NCBI GenBank assembly: GCA_012838355.1
Contig: DUPJ01000120.1
Location: 1-34,827 of the forward strand
From: Clostridiaceae bacterium
GTDB lineage: Bacteria; Bacillota; Clostridia; Saccharofermentanales; DTU023
Length of the DNA: 34,827 bases
Direction: 5' to 3'
Shown here in pieces: positions 16,581 through 24,363 of this stretch. Position numbers and translations under genes: made by a program. The notes under the pieces were generated by a model. The model worked only from the letters and a program-made list of their open reading frames with translations, did not search any database and was not told the DNA's origin. How positions within the stretch are numbered: position 1 is the first letter of the stretch; each line of letters opens with the position of its first letter.

Positions 16581-16991
16581 CTATTCGTGCACAATCCTGT
16601 AAGCAGCTTCGCCGCGAAACAGCTTGGTGTACGGGCACGTCCTGTCCGCTTCTGCGCTGAAATGCTTTAGTTCTTCCTGACTGAGGTGCGGCGCTTTCGG
16701 TTTTAATGTCATGGAGAGCATATTCTCTTTGTCGCGCTCGTCTTCGACCAGCTCAATTTCAATTTCCACCGAGACACCGTCCGTCGATTTGCCGGCTTCC
16801 TTCAAATGATGGAGCAGGGCACCGTTGTAGCAGCTGACAGCAGCGGCAGCAACCAGCAGCTCAGGATTGAAGGTACCGTCTTTCTGCGCACCGTTCTGCG
16901 GCGGGACTATGGTGAATGTGGTCTTGCCGTCGAGTGTTTTGGTCACACCGTCACGACCGCCTGTATTCGTAAGTTTAGCCTGATATTTCAT
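16581..16991 (-). CDS. OsmC/Ohr-family peroxide-detoxifying protein
   Basis: A 136-residue protein of the OsmC/Ohr family, thiol peroxidases that reduce organic hydroperoxides with lipoyl or other thiol donors in the cytosol. Seen: NPELLVAAAAVSCYNGALL with Cys54, which corresponds to the peroxidatic Cys, and ADRTCPYTKLFRG with Cys119, the resolving Cys. Length is normal. The ATG at 16991 follows AGGAGAG at 7 nt. It stands alone, divergent from queT. Whether it is of the Ohr or OsmC subgroup needs alignment. Confidence 0.9.
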   Translation of the reverse strand: MKYQAKLTNTGGRDGVTKTLDGKTTFTIVPPQNGAQKDGTFNPELLVAAAAVSCYNGALLHHLKEAGKSTDGVSVEIEIELVEDERDKENMLSMTLKPKAPHLSQEELKHFSAEADRTCPYTKLFRGEAAYRIVHE

Positions 16992-17065
16992 GTTTCATCT
17001 CTCCTTATGCAGTGATATGAATGGTTGTTTCCTATTTCATCGTCAGGCACGGTGCCGATTCCCGG

Positions 17066-17101
17066 CGTAACGTATGATGGCGTTTCATCCGGCCGTAACG
17101 T
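17066..17101. repeat. Repeated CGTAACGT motif in the OsmC-queT intergenic region
   Basis: CGTAACGT occurs at 17066-17073 and 17094-17101, 28 bp apart, in the 182-bp gap between divergent genes. Between them GATG and CATC can form a small hairpin. Two equally oriented copies nearly three helical turns apart could be regulator sites, but there is no known consensus to match. Confidence 0.3.
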
Positions 17102-17173
17102 GTGTGCAGGCTGAGTGCGGCAGTATGGAGGGGAGACGCGTTTATTCGGCTGGAAATAAGGTAACATGTAGCC

Positions 17174-17731
17174 ATGAACAGGCGTGTGCGCGATATAACC
17201 TGGGCCGCGATCATTGCGGCGCTTTACGTCATCCTGACGCTGGTGCTGGCTCCGATTTCATTCGGCATTATCCAGCTGCGGCTGTCGGAGGTGCTGACCG
17301 TGCTGCCGGTTTTTACCCCGGCGGCGGTTCCGGGCATCATGCTGGGCTGTCTGCTGGGAAATCTTTTAAATCCTCAGAATCTGGGGCCGATCGATATCAT
17401 ATTCGGGACGGGAGCCAGCGGGTTGGCCGCCTGGCTGACGTATCTTTTAGGAAAACGCTACCGCCGGATAAAGAAAACGGCCGCTGTATATGAGCAGAGG
17501 CAGGTCATGCTGGCGCGGATCGCCGCGCTGCTCCCGCCTGTTATCGTGAATGCGCTGATTGTCGGCGTCTATCTGCCGTTTCTCCTGCTCGAGCAGGTGA
17601 CCGCGGCTGTCGTTCTCCTGAGCGTATTATCCCTTGCACTATCGCAGAGTGTCGTCCTGCTTTTGCTCGGCTACCCGCTGCTCGTCAATATTGAAAGAAG
17701 CCCGCTGGCGCTGATGATGGAGCGAACATGA
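17174..17731 (+). CDS. queT: QueT-family transporter (queuosine-precursor ECF S component)
   Basis: A 185-residue integral membrane protein of the QueT family, substrate-binding S components of ECF transporters thought to import queuosine precursors. Seen: RDITWAAIIAALYVILTLVLAP, the family-type opening, then IQLRLSEVLTVLPVFTPAAVPG and GCLLGNLLNPQNLGPIDIIFGT, and about six helices in all. The AAGG before the ATG at 17174 is weak. No preQ1 riboswitch is apparent upstream. The stop overlaps the next start as ATGA. The shared ECF energising module is not in this window. Confidence 0.86.
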   Translation: MNRRVRDITWAAIIAALYVILTLVLAPISFGIIQLRLSEVLTVLPVFTPAAVPGIMLGCLLGNLLNPQNLGPIDIIFGTGASGLAAWLTYLLGKRYRRIKKTAAVYEQRQVMLARIAALLPPVIVNALIVGVYLPFLLLEQVTAAVVLLSVLSLALSQSVVLLLLGYPLLVNIERSPLALMMERT

Positions 17732-18351
17732 ATCATTATTTTTCGAAATCACCCGAAAGCCGCCACGAAATCCGCGATATTCGCTTCGACTTTGCCGGAC
17801 AGCGTTATGTGTTTGCAACGGATCGACAGGTGTTTTCCAGACAGCATGTCGATGACGGAAGCCGTTATCTGCTGGACACCATGGCTGCGGCAGAACGCAA
17901 CTTGCCGGAACATGAACACATGCGCGGACTCGATCTCGGCACCGGTTACGGACCGGTCGGCATCGTACTGGCCAAACACCTGAATATCCGCATGGTTCTT
18001 TCCGATATCAATGAACGGGCGCTCGCGCTGGCTGCACAGAATGCCGAGAGAAACGGTGTGGCGGATCGGACCGATACCGTACTGTCAGACGGCTTGTCCG
18101 CGATTGACGGCGATTTTGACATCATCGCAACGAATCCGCCCATCCGCATCGGCAAGAAAGCCATCTACCGCATGTGGCAGGATGCAGTCGGGCGTTTGAA
18201 GCCGGCCGGCCGCCTGTATATGGTAATTCGCAAGCAGCAAGGAGCCGAGTCTGCCGTAAAATACCTGAAGACGCTGGCCGATGATGTGGCGGTGCTGGAC
18301 AAGCGCAAAGGGTACTGGATGCTTTGCCTGACCAAAGGCGGCGGTTCTTGA
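17728..18351 (+). CDS. Class I SAM methyltransferase, RsmC/YbxB-like
   Basis: A 207-residue methyltransferase. Seen: an N-terminal strand region ending in FATDRQVFSRQHVDDGSR, motif I LDLGTGYGPVG, an acidic motif LSDINERALALA, and the catalytic TNPPIRIGK. The N-P-P motif marks enzymes that methylate exocyclic amines; the arrangement matches the small RsmC-like proteins (YbxB in Bacillus), predicted to act on guanine in 16S rRNA. It overlaps queT at the start and ispF at the end, so all three are probably translated from one mRNA. RNA target is by family only. Confidence 0.87.
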   Translation: MNHYFSKSPESRHEIRDIRFDFAGQRYVFATDRQVFSRQHVDDGSRYLLDTMAAAERNLPEHEHMRGLDLGTGYGPVGIVLAKHLNIRMVLSDINERALALAAQNAERNGVADRTDTVLSDGLSAIDGDFDIIATNPPIRIGKKAIYRMWQDAVGRLKPAGRLYMVIRKQQGAESAVKYLKTLADDVAVLDKRKGYWMLCLTKGGGS

Positions 18352-18824
18352 TTCGGGTTGCGCTCGGACAAGACAGCCATCGTTTTTGTGACGAGCCATA
18401 TCCTGAGGGCCGGATGCTCATTCTGGGCGGTGTTCTATTCGCGGACGAACCGCCGCTGGATGGGAACAGTGACGCCGATGTCATCTTGCATGCGCTGACC
18501 AATGCGATCTCAGGCATAACCGGCGTACCGGTTCTTGGTGCAGCGGCTGACAGGCTGTGTGCGGCAGGGGTAACGGACAGCCGGGCCTATGTTCATGAAG
18601 CGCTTGCCGATTTGACCGGCACGATTCAGCACGTGTCGATATCGATTGAGGCTGCGAGACCAAAACTGCTGGCACGCATCCCGGAGATAAGGCAGTCCGT
18701 CGCTTCGATCCTGAATATCGACAAGGCGGGTGTCGCTGTGACGGCTACCAGCGGCGAAGGCCTGACCGCCTGCGGCCGGGGAGAAGGCATCGCGTGTCTG
18801 TGTGTGCTTACGGTTACCGACTGA
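18348..18824 (+). CDS. ispF: Divergent 2-C-methyl-D-erythritol 2,4-cyclodiphosphate synthase (IspF)
   Basis: A 158-residue IspF-family protein; IspF makes the cyclic diphosphate intermediate of the MEP isoprenoid pathway. Seen: GQDSHRF with metal ligands Asp9 and His11, LDGNSDADVILHAL with His48, and a C-terminal TATSGEGLTACGRGEGI block. The usual DIGxxFPDxD segment after the second metal ligand, which contacts substrate, is replaced by GVPVLGAAADRLCAAGVTDS. The start is TTG at 18348, overlapping the methyltransferase TGA (TTGA), which gives the usual length. ispD is in this window too, but 14.5 kb away. It may be an IspF with an altered loop, or a relative with another role. Confidence 0.82.
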   Translation: MIRVALGQDSHRFCDEPYPEGRMLILGGVLFADEPPLDGNSDADVILHALTNAISGITGVPVLGAAADRLCAAGVTDSRAYVHEALADLTGTIQHVSISIEAARPKLLARIPEIRQSVASILNIDKAGVAVTATSGEGLTACGRGEGIACLCVLTVTD

Positions 18825-18889
18825 TCGACAGGCGTTTGCGAACGCGACCGCGGTTACAGAGTTAACGGGCAATCTGCCTCAATGAGATG

Positions 18890-18917
18890 GACAGCGGCTG
18901 TCGTAAAATCCTCTTTT
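18890..18917 (+). terminator. Weak candidate terminator after ispF
   Basis: GACAGC and GCTGTC flank a single base (18890-18902), giving a 5-bp stem with a 3-base loop. A CTCTTTTT run follows only after about 8 bases, so this is a weak intrinsic terminator at best. No better one is seen between ispF and the livJ promoter. Confidence 0.3.
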
Positions 18918-19000
18918 TCAAACATGTTGAACCTGAAAACACGGGATATTTGTGCGGCCGGCACTGAGCAAAGATTCATATTATGCACAAATTGGAAGCA

Positions 19001-19029
19001 TTGACCTGAGGAATGTTATGAATTATATT
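19001..19029 (+). promoter_or_regulatory. Sigma-A type promoter of the liv operon
   Basis: TTGACC (19001-19006) and TATATT (19024-19029) are separated by exactly 17 bp. The predicted start is near 19036, leaving about 310 nt of leader before livJ. This is one of the best promoters in the window. Confidence 0.75.
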
Positions 19030-19075
19030 CAAAACGCAGTGTTGAAACTGTGAAAACGCAAAAGGAGGACAATAA

Positions 19076-19096
19076 ATGGGGAGAACAGGTGTCTAG
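19076..19096 (+). CDS. Six-codon leader ORF in the livJ 5' region
   Basis: ATG at 19076 follows AAAAGGAGG with 7 nt spacing, a stronger start signal than that of livJ itself, and runs to TAG after six codons (M-G-R-T-G-V). It sits about 40 nt into the predicted transcript. A leader peptide that places a ribosome near downstream hairpins is one reading. There is no run of Leu, Ile or Val codons, so classical attenuation by these amino acids is not supported. After the TAG the same frame stays open for 48 codons, which could be chance. Confidence 0.4.
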   Translation: MGRTGV

Positions 19097-19120
19097 CCGC
19101 GCCATTTCGTAAAGACAGAG

Positions 19121-19283
19121 GTTCATCAGCCATTGTCACGTTTCGAAGTGGTGAACATCTGGTTCTGTGCGATCGGAGGTCAGTCTTGCGGCTTATCGAT
19201 GGAACCAGATATCACGGGTCCCCGTTTGGCGGACATTGACTGAGATTTGGCTGATACACACGATGCAGCGAACATGCATCAGC
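19121..19283 (+). promoter_or_regulatory. Inverted repeats in the livJ leader, with mutually exclusive pairing
   Basis: Three structures are visible. GTTCA (19121-19125) with TGAAC (19152-19156) plus an inner CAC/GTG; ATCTGGTTC (19157-19165) with GAACCAGAT (19202-19210), a perfect 9-bp match; and near livJ two competing stems, GCTGAT (19250-19255) with ATCAGC (19278-19283) or GATGCA (19262-19267) with TGCATC (19275-19280), which share bases. Competing stems are common in riboregulators. I do not recognise a known riboswitch. Confidence 0.45.
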
Positions 19284-19348
19284 GAAATGGCGAAACATAA
19301 TATTTGCCTCAAAAGCAGTGAAAATTTTCTGACGAATGGAGTTTTAAC

Positions 19349-20560
19349 ATGAAAAAATTTATTTCCGTATTTTTAGCATTAATCATGGTGTTTGGTGTTG
19401 TCGCAATCGGATCGCCGGCAACCGTTGAAGCGGCAGATGAGAAAGTGATCAAAATTGGTGTCTTTGAACCTGTAACCGGTGAAAACGGCGGCGGCGGATT
19501 CCAGGAATTGCTCGGTATTCGCTACGGTCACGAACTGTTTCCGACTGTCGAAATCGACGGTGAAGAGTACCAGATAGAACTTATCGAAGTTGACAACAAG
19601 TCAGACCGTACAGAAGCCGCATCGGCTGTTCAAACCCTGCTTGCGCAGAACGTTTCTGTCGTCATCGGTTCCTACGGTTCCGGCGTGTCGATTGCAGCCG
19701 GCGAACTTTTCAATGATGCACAAGTGCCGGCAATCGCGCCGTCAGCCACGAATCCGCAGGTTACATTCGACAACGACTTCTACTTCCGTGTCTGCTTCCT
19801 CGACCCGTTCCAGGGCTCTGTCATGGCACAATTCGCAAAAGAAGAAGGTGCAACGAAGGCAGCCGTCATCACACAGCTGGGCGATGACTACAGTGCTGGC
19901 CTCGGCAACTTCTTCCTGAGAGCATTCGAAGAAGGCGGCGGGGAAATTGTAGCGAACGAACAGTTCCAGACGAACCAGACCGACTTCAAAGCCATCCTGA
20001 CAAACATCAAGGCAGTTGAACCTGACGTCATTTTTGCTCCGTCATCGATCACAACGGCACCGCTCCTGATCAAGCAGGCACGTGAACTCGGTATCGAAGC
20101 AACCATCATGGCAGGCGATACGTGGGAAAACCAGTCGATTATTGACAATGCCGGTGCAGAGGCTGAAGGCGTGTGTGTCTCCACATTCTTCGATGAGAAC
20201 GACACCGACAACCCGGCCGCTAAAGATTTCGTTGAGGGATTCAAAGAATTCTTGAACGCTGAAGAAGAATATCTCACCAAGAACGGCGGCGACGGTGTTG
20301 CAGCAGTATCTGCTCTGGGTTATGACGCATATTGCGTGGCAGTTGAAGCCATCAAAGCGGCAAACTCCACCGACAGCGTTGCGATCCGTGATGCGCTTGT
20401 AGACCTCGTCTATGAAGACGGTGTCACAGGTTCCATCTCATTCGACGAGAACGGCGATGCCAACAAAGACATGGCCTACATCAAGATCGTTGAAGACGGC
20501 ACATTCAAGTTCCTCAAAACGGTAACAGTCGGCGGCGATGAAGCCGAAGCTGACGACTAA
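19349..20560 (+). CDS. livJ: Branched-chain amino acid ABC transporter substrate-binding protein
   Basis: A 403-residue type I periplasmic-binding-fold protein of the LivJ family. Seen: Sec signal peptide (MKKF, hydrophobic core, cleavage likely after ATVEA near residue 28), then IKIGVFEPVTGENGGGG, the family's first strand and ligand loop, then IGSYGSGVSIAAGELF, VPAIAPSATNPQVT and DPFQGSVMAQFA. There is no lipobox Cys, unlike most Gram-positive binding proteins, so how it stays at the cell surface is unclear. Codon use is more biased than in neighbours, which suits an abundant protein. The start has GGAG 7 nt upstream. First gene of livJHMGF; the ligand may be Leu/Ile/Val, but amides and urea are used by relatives. 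Confidence 0.92.
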   Translation: MKKFISVFLALIMVFGVVAIGSPATVEAADEKVIKIGVFEPVTGENGGGGFQELLGIRYGHELFPTVEIDGEEYQIELIEVDNKSDRTEAASAVQTLLAQNVSVVIGSYGSGVSIAAGELFNDAQVPAIAPSATNPQVTFDNDFYFRVCFLDPFQGSVMAQFAKEEGATKAAVITQLGDDYSAGLGNFFLRAFEEGGGEIVANEQFQTNQTDFKAILTNIKAVEPDVIFAPSSITTAPLLIKQARELGIEATIMAGDTWENQSIIDNAGAEAEGVCVSTFFDENDTDNPAAKDFVEGFKEFLNAEEEYLTKNGGDGVAAVSALGYDAYCVAVEAIKAANSTDSVAIRDALVDLVYEDGVTGSISFDENGDANKDMAYIKIVEDGTFKFLKTVTVGGDEAEADD

Positions 20561-20586
20561 TTTCGCCAACTTAGGTCGAATTTGAG

Positions 20587-20616
20587 GCGACAGGCAGGGT
20601 CTGCCTGTCGCTTTAA
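20587..20616 (+). terminator. Hairpin between livJ and livH
   Basis: GCGACAGGCAG and CTGCCTGTCGC form a perfect 11-bp stem with a GGT loop (20587-20611), followed by TTTAAAT. The T run is short, so it may act as a leaky terminator or as a 3' stabiliser. Either would give more livJ message than permease message, as expected for a binding protein. Confidence 0.72.
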
Positions 20617-20649
20617 ATGTGACCCGCGATGATTGCGTAAGGAGCGGAT

Positions 20650-21531
20650 ATGACGTTTACTACCTTCATTCAGCACTGTTTGACCGGCATTTCGCTGGGC
20701 GGTGCATACGCCTTGATCGCCATCGGCTACACGATGGTTTACGGCATCCTGCTGTTGATCAACTTCGCCCATGCCGATATCTTTATGATGGCCGGCTACT
20801 TCATGATCTTTGCCATGTCGAGTTTGCCCTGGTTCATTTCAATCCCGGTCGTGATTATCGTCACGATTGCACTCGGGCTTGCTGTCGAGGGCGCAGCATA
20901 CAGGCCGTTGCGGATGGCGCCGCGCATGTCGATCATGATATCTGCCATCGGCATGTCCTATTTACTGCAAAACCTGGCCATTTATCTGTTCTCGGCTCTG
21001 CCGAGAGCGTACCCGACGATTGAACCGCTGAAACAAAACTTTAAAATCGGTGAAGTATCGGCCTCTCTCGTGACATTTCTGACACCGGTCCTTACGATTG
21101 TGCTGGTTGTTCTTTTAATGCAGCTTATTAAGCGGACGAAAATTGGTATGGCTATGCGTGCCGTCTCCAGAGACTACGACACGTCGAAGCTGATGGGGAT
21201 CAAAATTAACCGCGTAATACGCTTCACGTTCATTATCGGATCTGCGCTTGCCGCAATCGGCTCAATTCTCTATTTTACAGACCGAATGTCAGTCACCCCG
21301 TTTTCCGGTTTAATGCCAGGTCTGAAATGCTTCGTTGCCGCTGTCCTTGGTGGTATCGGCAGCATACCCGGCGCCGTGATCGGCGGTTTCTTTATCGGCA
21401 TATCAGAAACATTCCTGATTGCCTTCGGGTATTCAACATTCAGTGACGCCTTCACGTTCCTGCTCCTGATCGTCATCCTGGTCATCAGGCCGACGGGACT
21501 GCTTGGCGAAACGATTACGGAAAAGGTGTGA
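20650..21531 (+). CDS. livH: Branched-chain amino acid ABC transporter permease LivH
   Basis: A 293-residue permease with about eight membrane helices. Seen: GISLGGAYALIAIGYTMVYGILLLINFAHAD near the N-terminus, the LivH hallmark, and LGGIGSIPGAVIGGFFIG with the cytoplasmic coupling segment MAMRAVSRDYDTSKLMGI. Length is normal. GGAGCGG precedes the ATG at 20650. It forms a heterodimeric channel with LivM. Confidence 0.94.
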   Translation: MTFTTFIQHCLTGISLGGAYALIAIGYTMVYGILLLINFAHADIFMMAGYFMIFAMSSLPWFISIPVVIIVTIALGLAVEGAAYRPLRMAPRMSIMISAIGMSYLLQNLAIYLFSALPRAYPTIEPLKQNFKIGEVSASLVTFLTPVLTIVLVVLLMQLIKRTKIGMAMRAVSRDYDTSKLMGIKINRVIRFTFIIGSALAAIGSILYFTDRMSVTPFSGLMPGLKCFVAAVLGGIGSIPGAVIGGFFIGISETFLIAFGYSTFSDAFTFLLLIVILVIRPTGLLGETITEKV

Positions 21532-21541
21532 GGAGGTTTTC

Positions 21542-22705
21542 ATGAAAAAAGATTTTTCGAAGGCCACACGCCTTATCCTGTCCCTCATGGCCATGGTTGG
21601 CATCTTTTTCCTACTTTTCTGGCTTGAAGGTCAAAAATCACAGTACGGTATGCTGATATCGGTCATGCAAAAAGGCGTTATTTTGTCGATTGCAGCCGTA
21701 TCAATGAACTTGCTGACCGGCTTCACCGGTCTCTTCTCGCTCGGCCAGGCCGGTTTCATGGCCATCGGTGCCTACGTCACCGGCATCCTGACCATACCGG
21801 TTGACAGAGTCGACAGCGTCTATTACGTCAATGGTATGTCTGAAGGCCTGAAATCGTTCAAGGAGACGTTAGCCGTACTGCCGTCGCCTGTGCTGGTCGC
21901 GCTTGCGCTGATCGCCGGCGGACTCGTTGCGGCCATCTTTGCGGGACTCGTCGGTATACCGGTACTGCGCCTGAAATCTGATTATCTGGCTATCGCCACA
22001 TTAGGTTTCGCAGAAATTATCCGCGCTGTCATCGCATCGCCTCAGCTGGATAAAATCACGAACGGTTCTTACGGTATCAAAGCGATACCCGGTTTCGACC
22101 TCGGAAACGGACGAGGCATGCTCCTGATCCCATTCGGTGTGGCGTTCCTTTGTATCGGGCTCATTGTGCTGCTGATCAAGAGTTCTTACGGACGCGCTTT
22201 CAAAGCCATCCGCGAAGACGATATAGCGGCTGAGGCGATGGGCATTGGCCTGTTCAAGCATAAGCAGCTGTCGTTTATCATCAGCTCATTCTTTACTGCC
22301 ATCTCTGGCGGGCTGCTGGCCATGTTCATGCGTTCCATCGAGTCGCGTGCATTCCAGATTATCTTGACGTATGACATTCTCCTGATCGTTGTGATCGGCG
22401 GTATAGGCAGCATTACCGGCAGTGTCGTCGGTGCATTCCTTGTCACATTTGCGAAGGAATGGTGGCTTCGCTTCTTTGACACGCCGCTCACGATTAACGG
22501 CGTGCAAATACCGTTGCTGCGTCAAGGTTTCCGCATGGTTGTGTTCTCCGTGCTGCTGATGGCCATCGTACTCTTCTACAGAAAGGGGCTGCTGGGCAAT
22601 ACAGAGTTCTCCTGGTATGGGTTTTTGACCTGGCCGTCTCGCTTCTTTAAGCGAAAGAAGCCAGTATCTGCAACACCGGGGGAAGGAGGTGCCGGCGATG
22701 AATAA
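21542..22705 (+). CDS. livM: Branched-chain amino acid ABC transporter permease LivM
   Basis: A 387-residue permease, the larger channel partner. Seen: LLTGFTGLFSLGQAGFMAIGAYV, GIPVLRLKSDYLAIATLGFAEIIR, AFKAIREDDIAAEAMGI as coupling helix, and VIGGIGSITGSVVGAF, all typical of LivM. The ATG at 21542 follows GAGGAGG with 5 nt spacing; an upstream in-frame start would overlap livH and lacks such a site. About 45 residues of loop between helices (near residue 85-120) are longer than in the E. coli protein. The end overlaps livG by 8 bp. Confidence 0.93.
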   Translation: MKKDFSKATRLILSLMAMVGIFFLLFWLEGQKSQYGMLISVMQKGVILSIAAVSMNLLTGFTGLFSLGQAGFMAIGAYVTGILTIPVDRVDSVYYVNGMSEGLKSFKETLAVLPSPVLVALALIAGGLVAAIFAGLVGIPVLRLKSDYLAIATLGFAEIIRAVIASPQLDKITNGSYGIKAIPGFDLGNGRGMLLIPFGVAFLCIGLIVLLIKSSYGRAFKAIREDDIAAEAMGIGLFKHKQLSFIISSFFTAISGGLLAMFMRSIESRAFQIILTYDILLIVVIGGIGSITGSVVGAFLVTFAKEWWLRFFDTPLTINGVQIPLLRQGFRMVVFSVLLMAIVLFYRKGLLGNTEFSWYGFLTWPSRFFKRKKPVSATPGEGGAGDE

Positions 22706-23552
22706 GCAAGAAGCAAATCGAAAGATCGTCTTGCAGACGGAAGATTTGACGATGCAGTTTGGCGGTGTCGTCGCCGTCGACCATCTGACTGCCAGCGTAT
22801 ATGAAGGGGAAATCGTCGCTCTGATCGGTCCGAATGGCGCCGGCAAGACGACTGCCTTTAATGTAATTACCGGTGTGTACACGCCGACAAACGGACGGGT
22901 ACGGTTATTTGGCGACGTGATCGCCGAAAACAAGCCGCGCGGCAAGATGAAGGAACTTTATAAAGGCGAGGATGCCGACGCATATTCGAACAGAATCGTC
23001 CTGAAACCTCATCAGATCACGAAGCTTCGTGTCGCGAGGACGTTTCAGAATATTCGCCTTTTCAAGGCGCTCAGCGTATTCGAAAATGTTCTGATTGCGC
23101 ATCATACGAATTTGAAAGCGGGTGTGCTCAGGGCCGCATTTCATCTGAATGGTCATGAAGAAAAAATGATGGCCGAACGGTCGATGGAACTGCTGCGAAT
23201 CGTCGGTCTCGATCATTTGGCTGATGAGATATCAAATAACCTGCCCTACGGCATGCAGCGGCGTCTCGAGATCGCAAGAGCGCTGGCGACCGAGCCGAAG
23301 CTTTTGCTTCTCGATGAACCTGCGGCCGGTATGAATCCGCAGGAAACCCTGGATCTGATGGACTTCATCGGCGAAATCAAGGATCAGTTCAAACTGACGA
23401 TCTTCATGATTGAGCATCACATGAATCTTGTTATGGGCATTTCTGACCGGATCTATGTGATCGACTTCGGCAAGCAGATCGCCGTCGGTACGCCGGCCGA
23501 GATCCAGAATAATGAAGCCGTCATCAATGCGTATCTGGGGGTAGCTGAATGA
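22698..23552 (+). CDS. livG: Branched-chain amino acid ABC transporter ATPase LivG
   Basis: A 284-residue ABC ATPase. Seen: Walker A GPNGAGKT (44-51), ARTFQNIRLF in the Q-loop region, signature region LPYGMQRRLEIARAL, Walker B LLLLDEP followed by AAGMNP, and IEHHMNLVMGI. It is about 30 residues longer than usual because of an insert between the first strands and the Q-loop (near residues 75-110, with GKMKELYKGEDADAYSN). The ATG at 22698 has AAGGAGG 8 nt upstream, inside the end of livM. It pairs with LivF. Confidence 0.93.
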   Translation: MNKQEANRKIVLQTEDLTMQFGGVVAVDHLTASVYEGEIVALIGPNGAGKTTAFNVITGVYTPTNGRVRLFGDVIAENKPRGKMKELYKGEDADAYSNRIVLKPHQITKLRVARTFQNIRLFKALSVFENVLIAHHTNLKAGVLRAAFHLNGHEEKMMAERSMELLRIVGLDHLADEISNNLPYGMQRRLEIARALATEPKLLLLDEPAAGMNPQETLDLMDFIGEIKDQFKLTIFMIEHHMNLVMGISDRIYVIDFGKQIAVGTPAEIQNNEAVINAYLGVAE

Positions 23553-24268
23553 GCCTTTTGGAAATCAGAGATTTGAAAGTCAATTACGGTGGTATCGAAG
23601 CGCTCAAGGGCATCGATTTCGCCGTTGAAGAAGGCGAAATCGTTACCTTGATCGGGGCCAACGGCGCCGGCAAAAGTACGACGCTGAAGTCCATCTCCGG
23701 ACTCGTCAAAGCAAGTGGAGGGGAAATCTGGTACGACGGCGAAAAAATTTCAGGCATCGATCCGCAGAAAGTCGTGGCCAAAGGCATATCGCTTGTACCG
23801 GAAGGCCGCCGCGTCTTCCCGAACCTGACGGTTCGTGAGAATCTGCGCATCGGCGCCTATCTCTCAAAGGATTCGAGCGCTGTCGAAGCAGATTTTGAAA
23901 AGGTATATGCTTTGTTTCCGCGTCTGAAAGAGCGTCACTGGCAGTCAGCCGGCACGCTGTCCGGCGGCGAGCAGCAAATGCTGGCGGTTGGCCGAGGCTT
24001 GATGGCGCGGCCGAAGATTCTGATGATGGATGAACCGTCGCTTGGCCTTGCCCCCTTGCTCGTGAAAGACATTTTCCGCACGATCAAGGAAATCAATGAG
24101 ACGGGCGTGACGATCCTCCTGATTGAACAGAACGCGAATGCCGCTTTGAAAATTGCCCACCGCGGCTACGTCATGGTTACGGGCAACATCACGCTGTCCG
24201 GAAGCGGCTCTGACCTTCTGAACGATGCCAGCGTGCGCGAGGCGTACCTCGGCACCTCGGCAGGCTGA
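23549..24268 (+). CDS. livF: Branched-chain amino acid ABC transporter ATPase LivF
   Basis: A 239-residue ABC ATPase. Seen: Walker A GANGAGKS (36-43), LVPEGRRVFPNLTVRENL, the LivF-specific segment after the Q-loop, signature LSGGEQQM, Walker B ILMMDEPSLGLAP and LIEQNANAAL. Normal length. The start overlaps the livG stop as ATGA. It is the last gene of the operon and is followed by an intrinsic terminator. Confidence 0.95.
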   Translation: MSLLEIRDLKVNYGGIEALKGIDFAVEEGEIVTLIGANGAGKSTTLKSISGLVKASGGEIWYDGEKISGIDPQKVVAKGISLVPEGRRVFPNLTVRENLRIGAYLSKDSSAVEADFEKVYALFPRLKERHWQSAGTLSGGEQQMLAVGRGLMARPKILMMDEPSLGLAPLLVKDIFRTIKEINETGVTILLIEQNANAALKIAHRGYVMVTGNITLSGSGSDLLNDASVREAYLGTSAG

Positions 24269-24291
24269 GTCCGCCATATTACGATCTCCGG

Positions 24292-24319
24292 CGGGCGGGC
24301 ATATTGTCCGCCCGTTTTT
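24292..24319 (+). terminator. Intrinsic terminator of the liv operon
   Basis: CGGGCGG (24292-24298) and CCGCCCG (24308-24314) form a GC-rich stem, followed directly by TTTTT. It is 23 bp after the livF stop. Confidence 0.88.
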
Positions 24320-24363
24320 AAGTGCGGTAAAAGGAAAATAACGAACCGAAGGAGGGATGGCGA

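Larger units (their letters stand above)
18825..19348 (+). other. 524-bp gene-free region before livJ
   Basis: This gap holds no convincing protein gene. From left to right it contains a small GCGTT/AACGC hairpin (18832-18845), a GACAGC/GCTGTC hairpin, a strong promoter, a six-codon ORF with a strong ribosome binding site, and several inverted repeats up to the livJ start. It is a long leader that probably carries regulation of the importer. Confidence 0.7.

Noticed and set aside
16992-17173. preQ1 riboswitch before queT
   Set aside because: No A-rich tail pairing into a C-rich stem loop as in preQ1 classes was found.
18825-19348. CRISPR-like or mobile repeats in the longest gene-free gap
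   Set aside because: No regularly spaced repeats and no terminal inverted repeats; only local hairpins.
19167-19352. 61-codon frame ending in ATGA overlap with livJ
   Set aside because: GTG start without ribosome binding site; the overlap with livJ appears to be chance within a structured leader.
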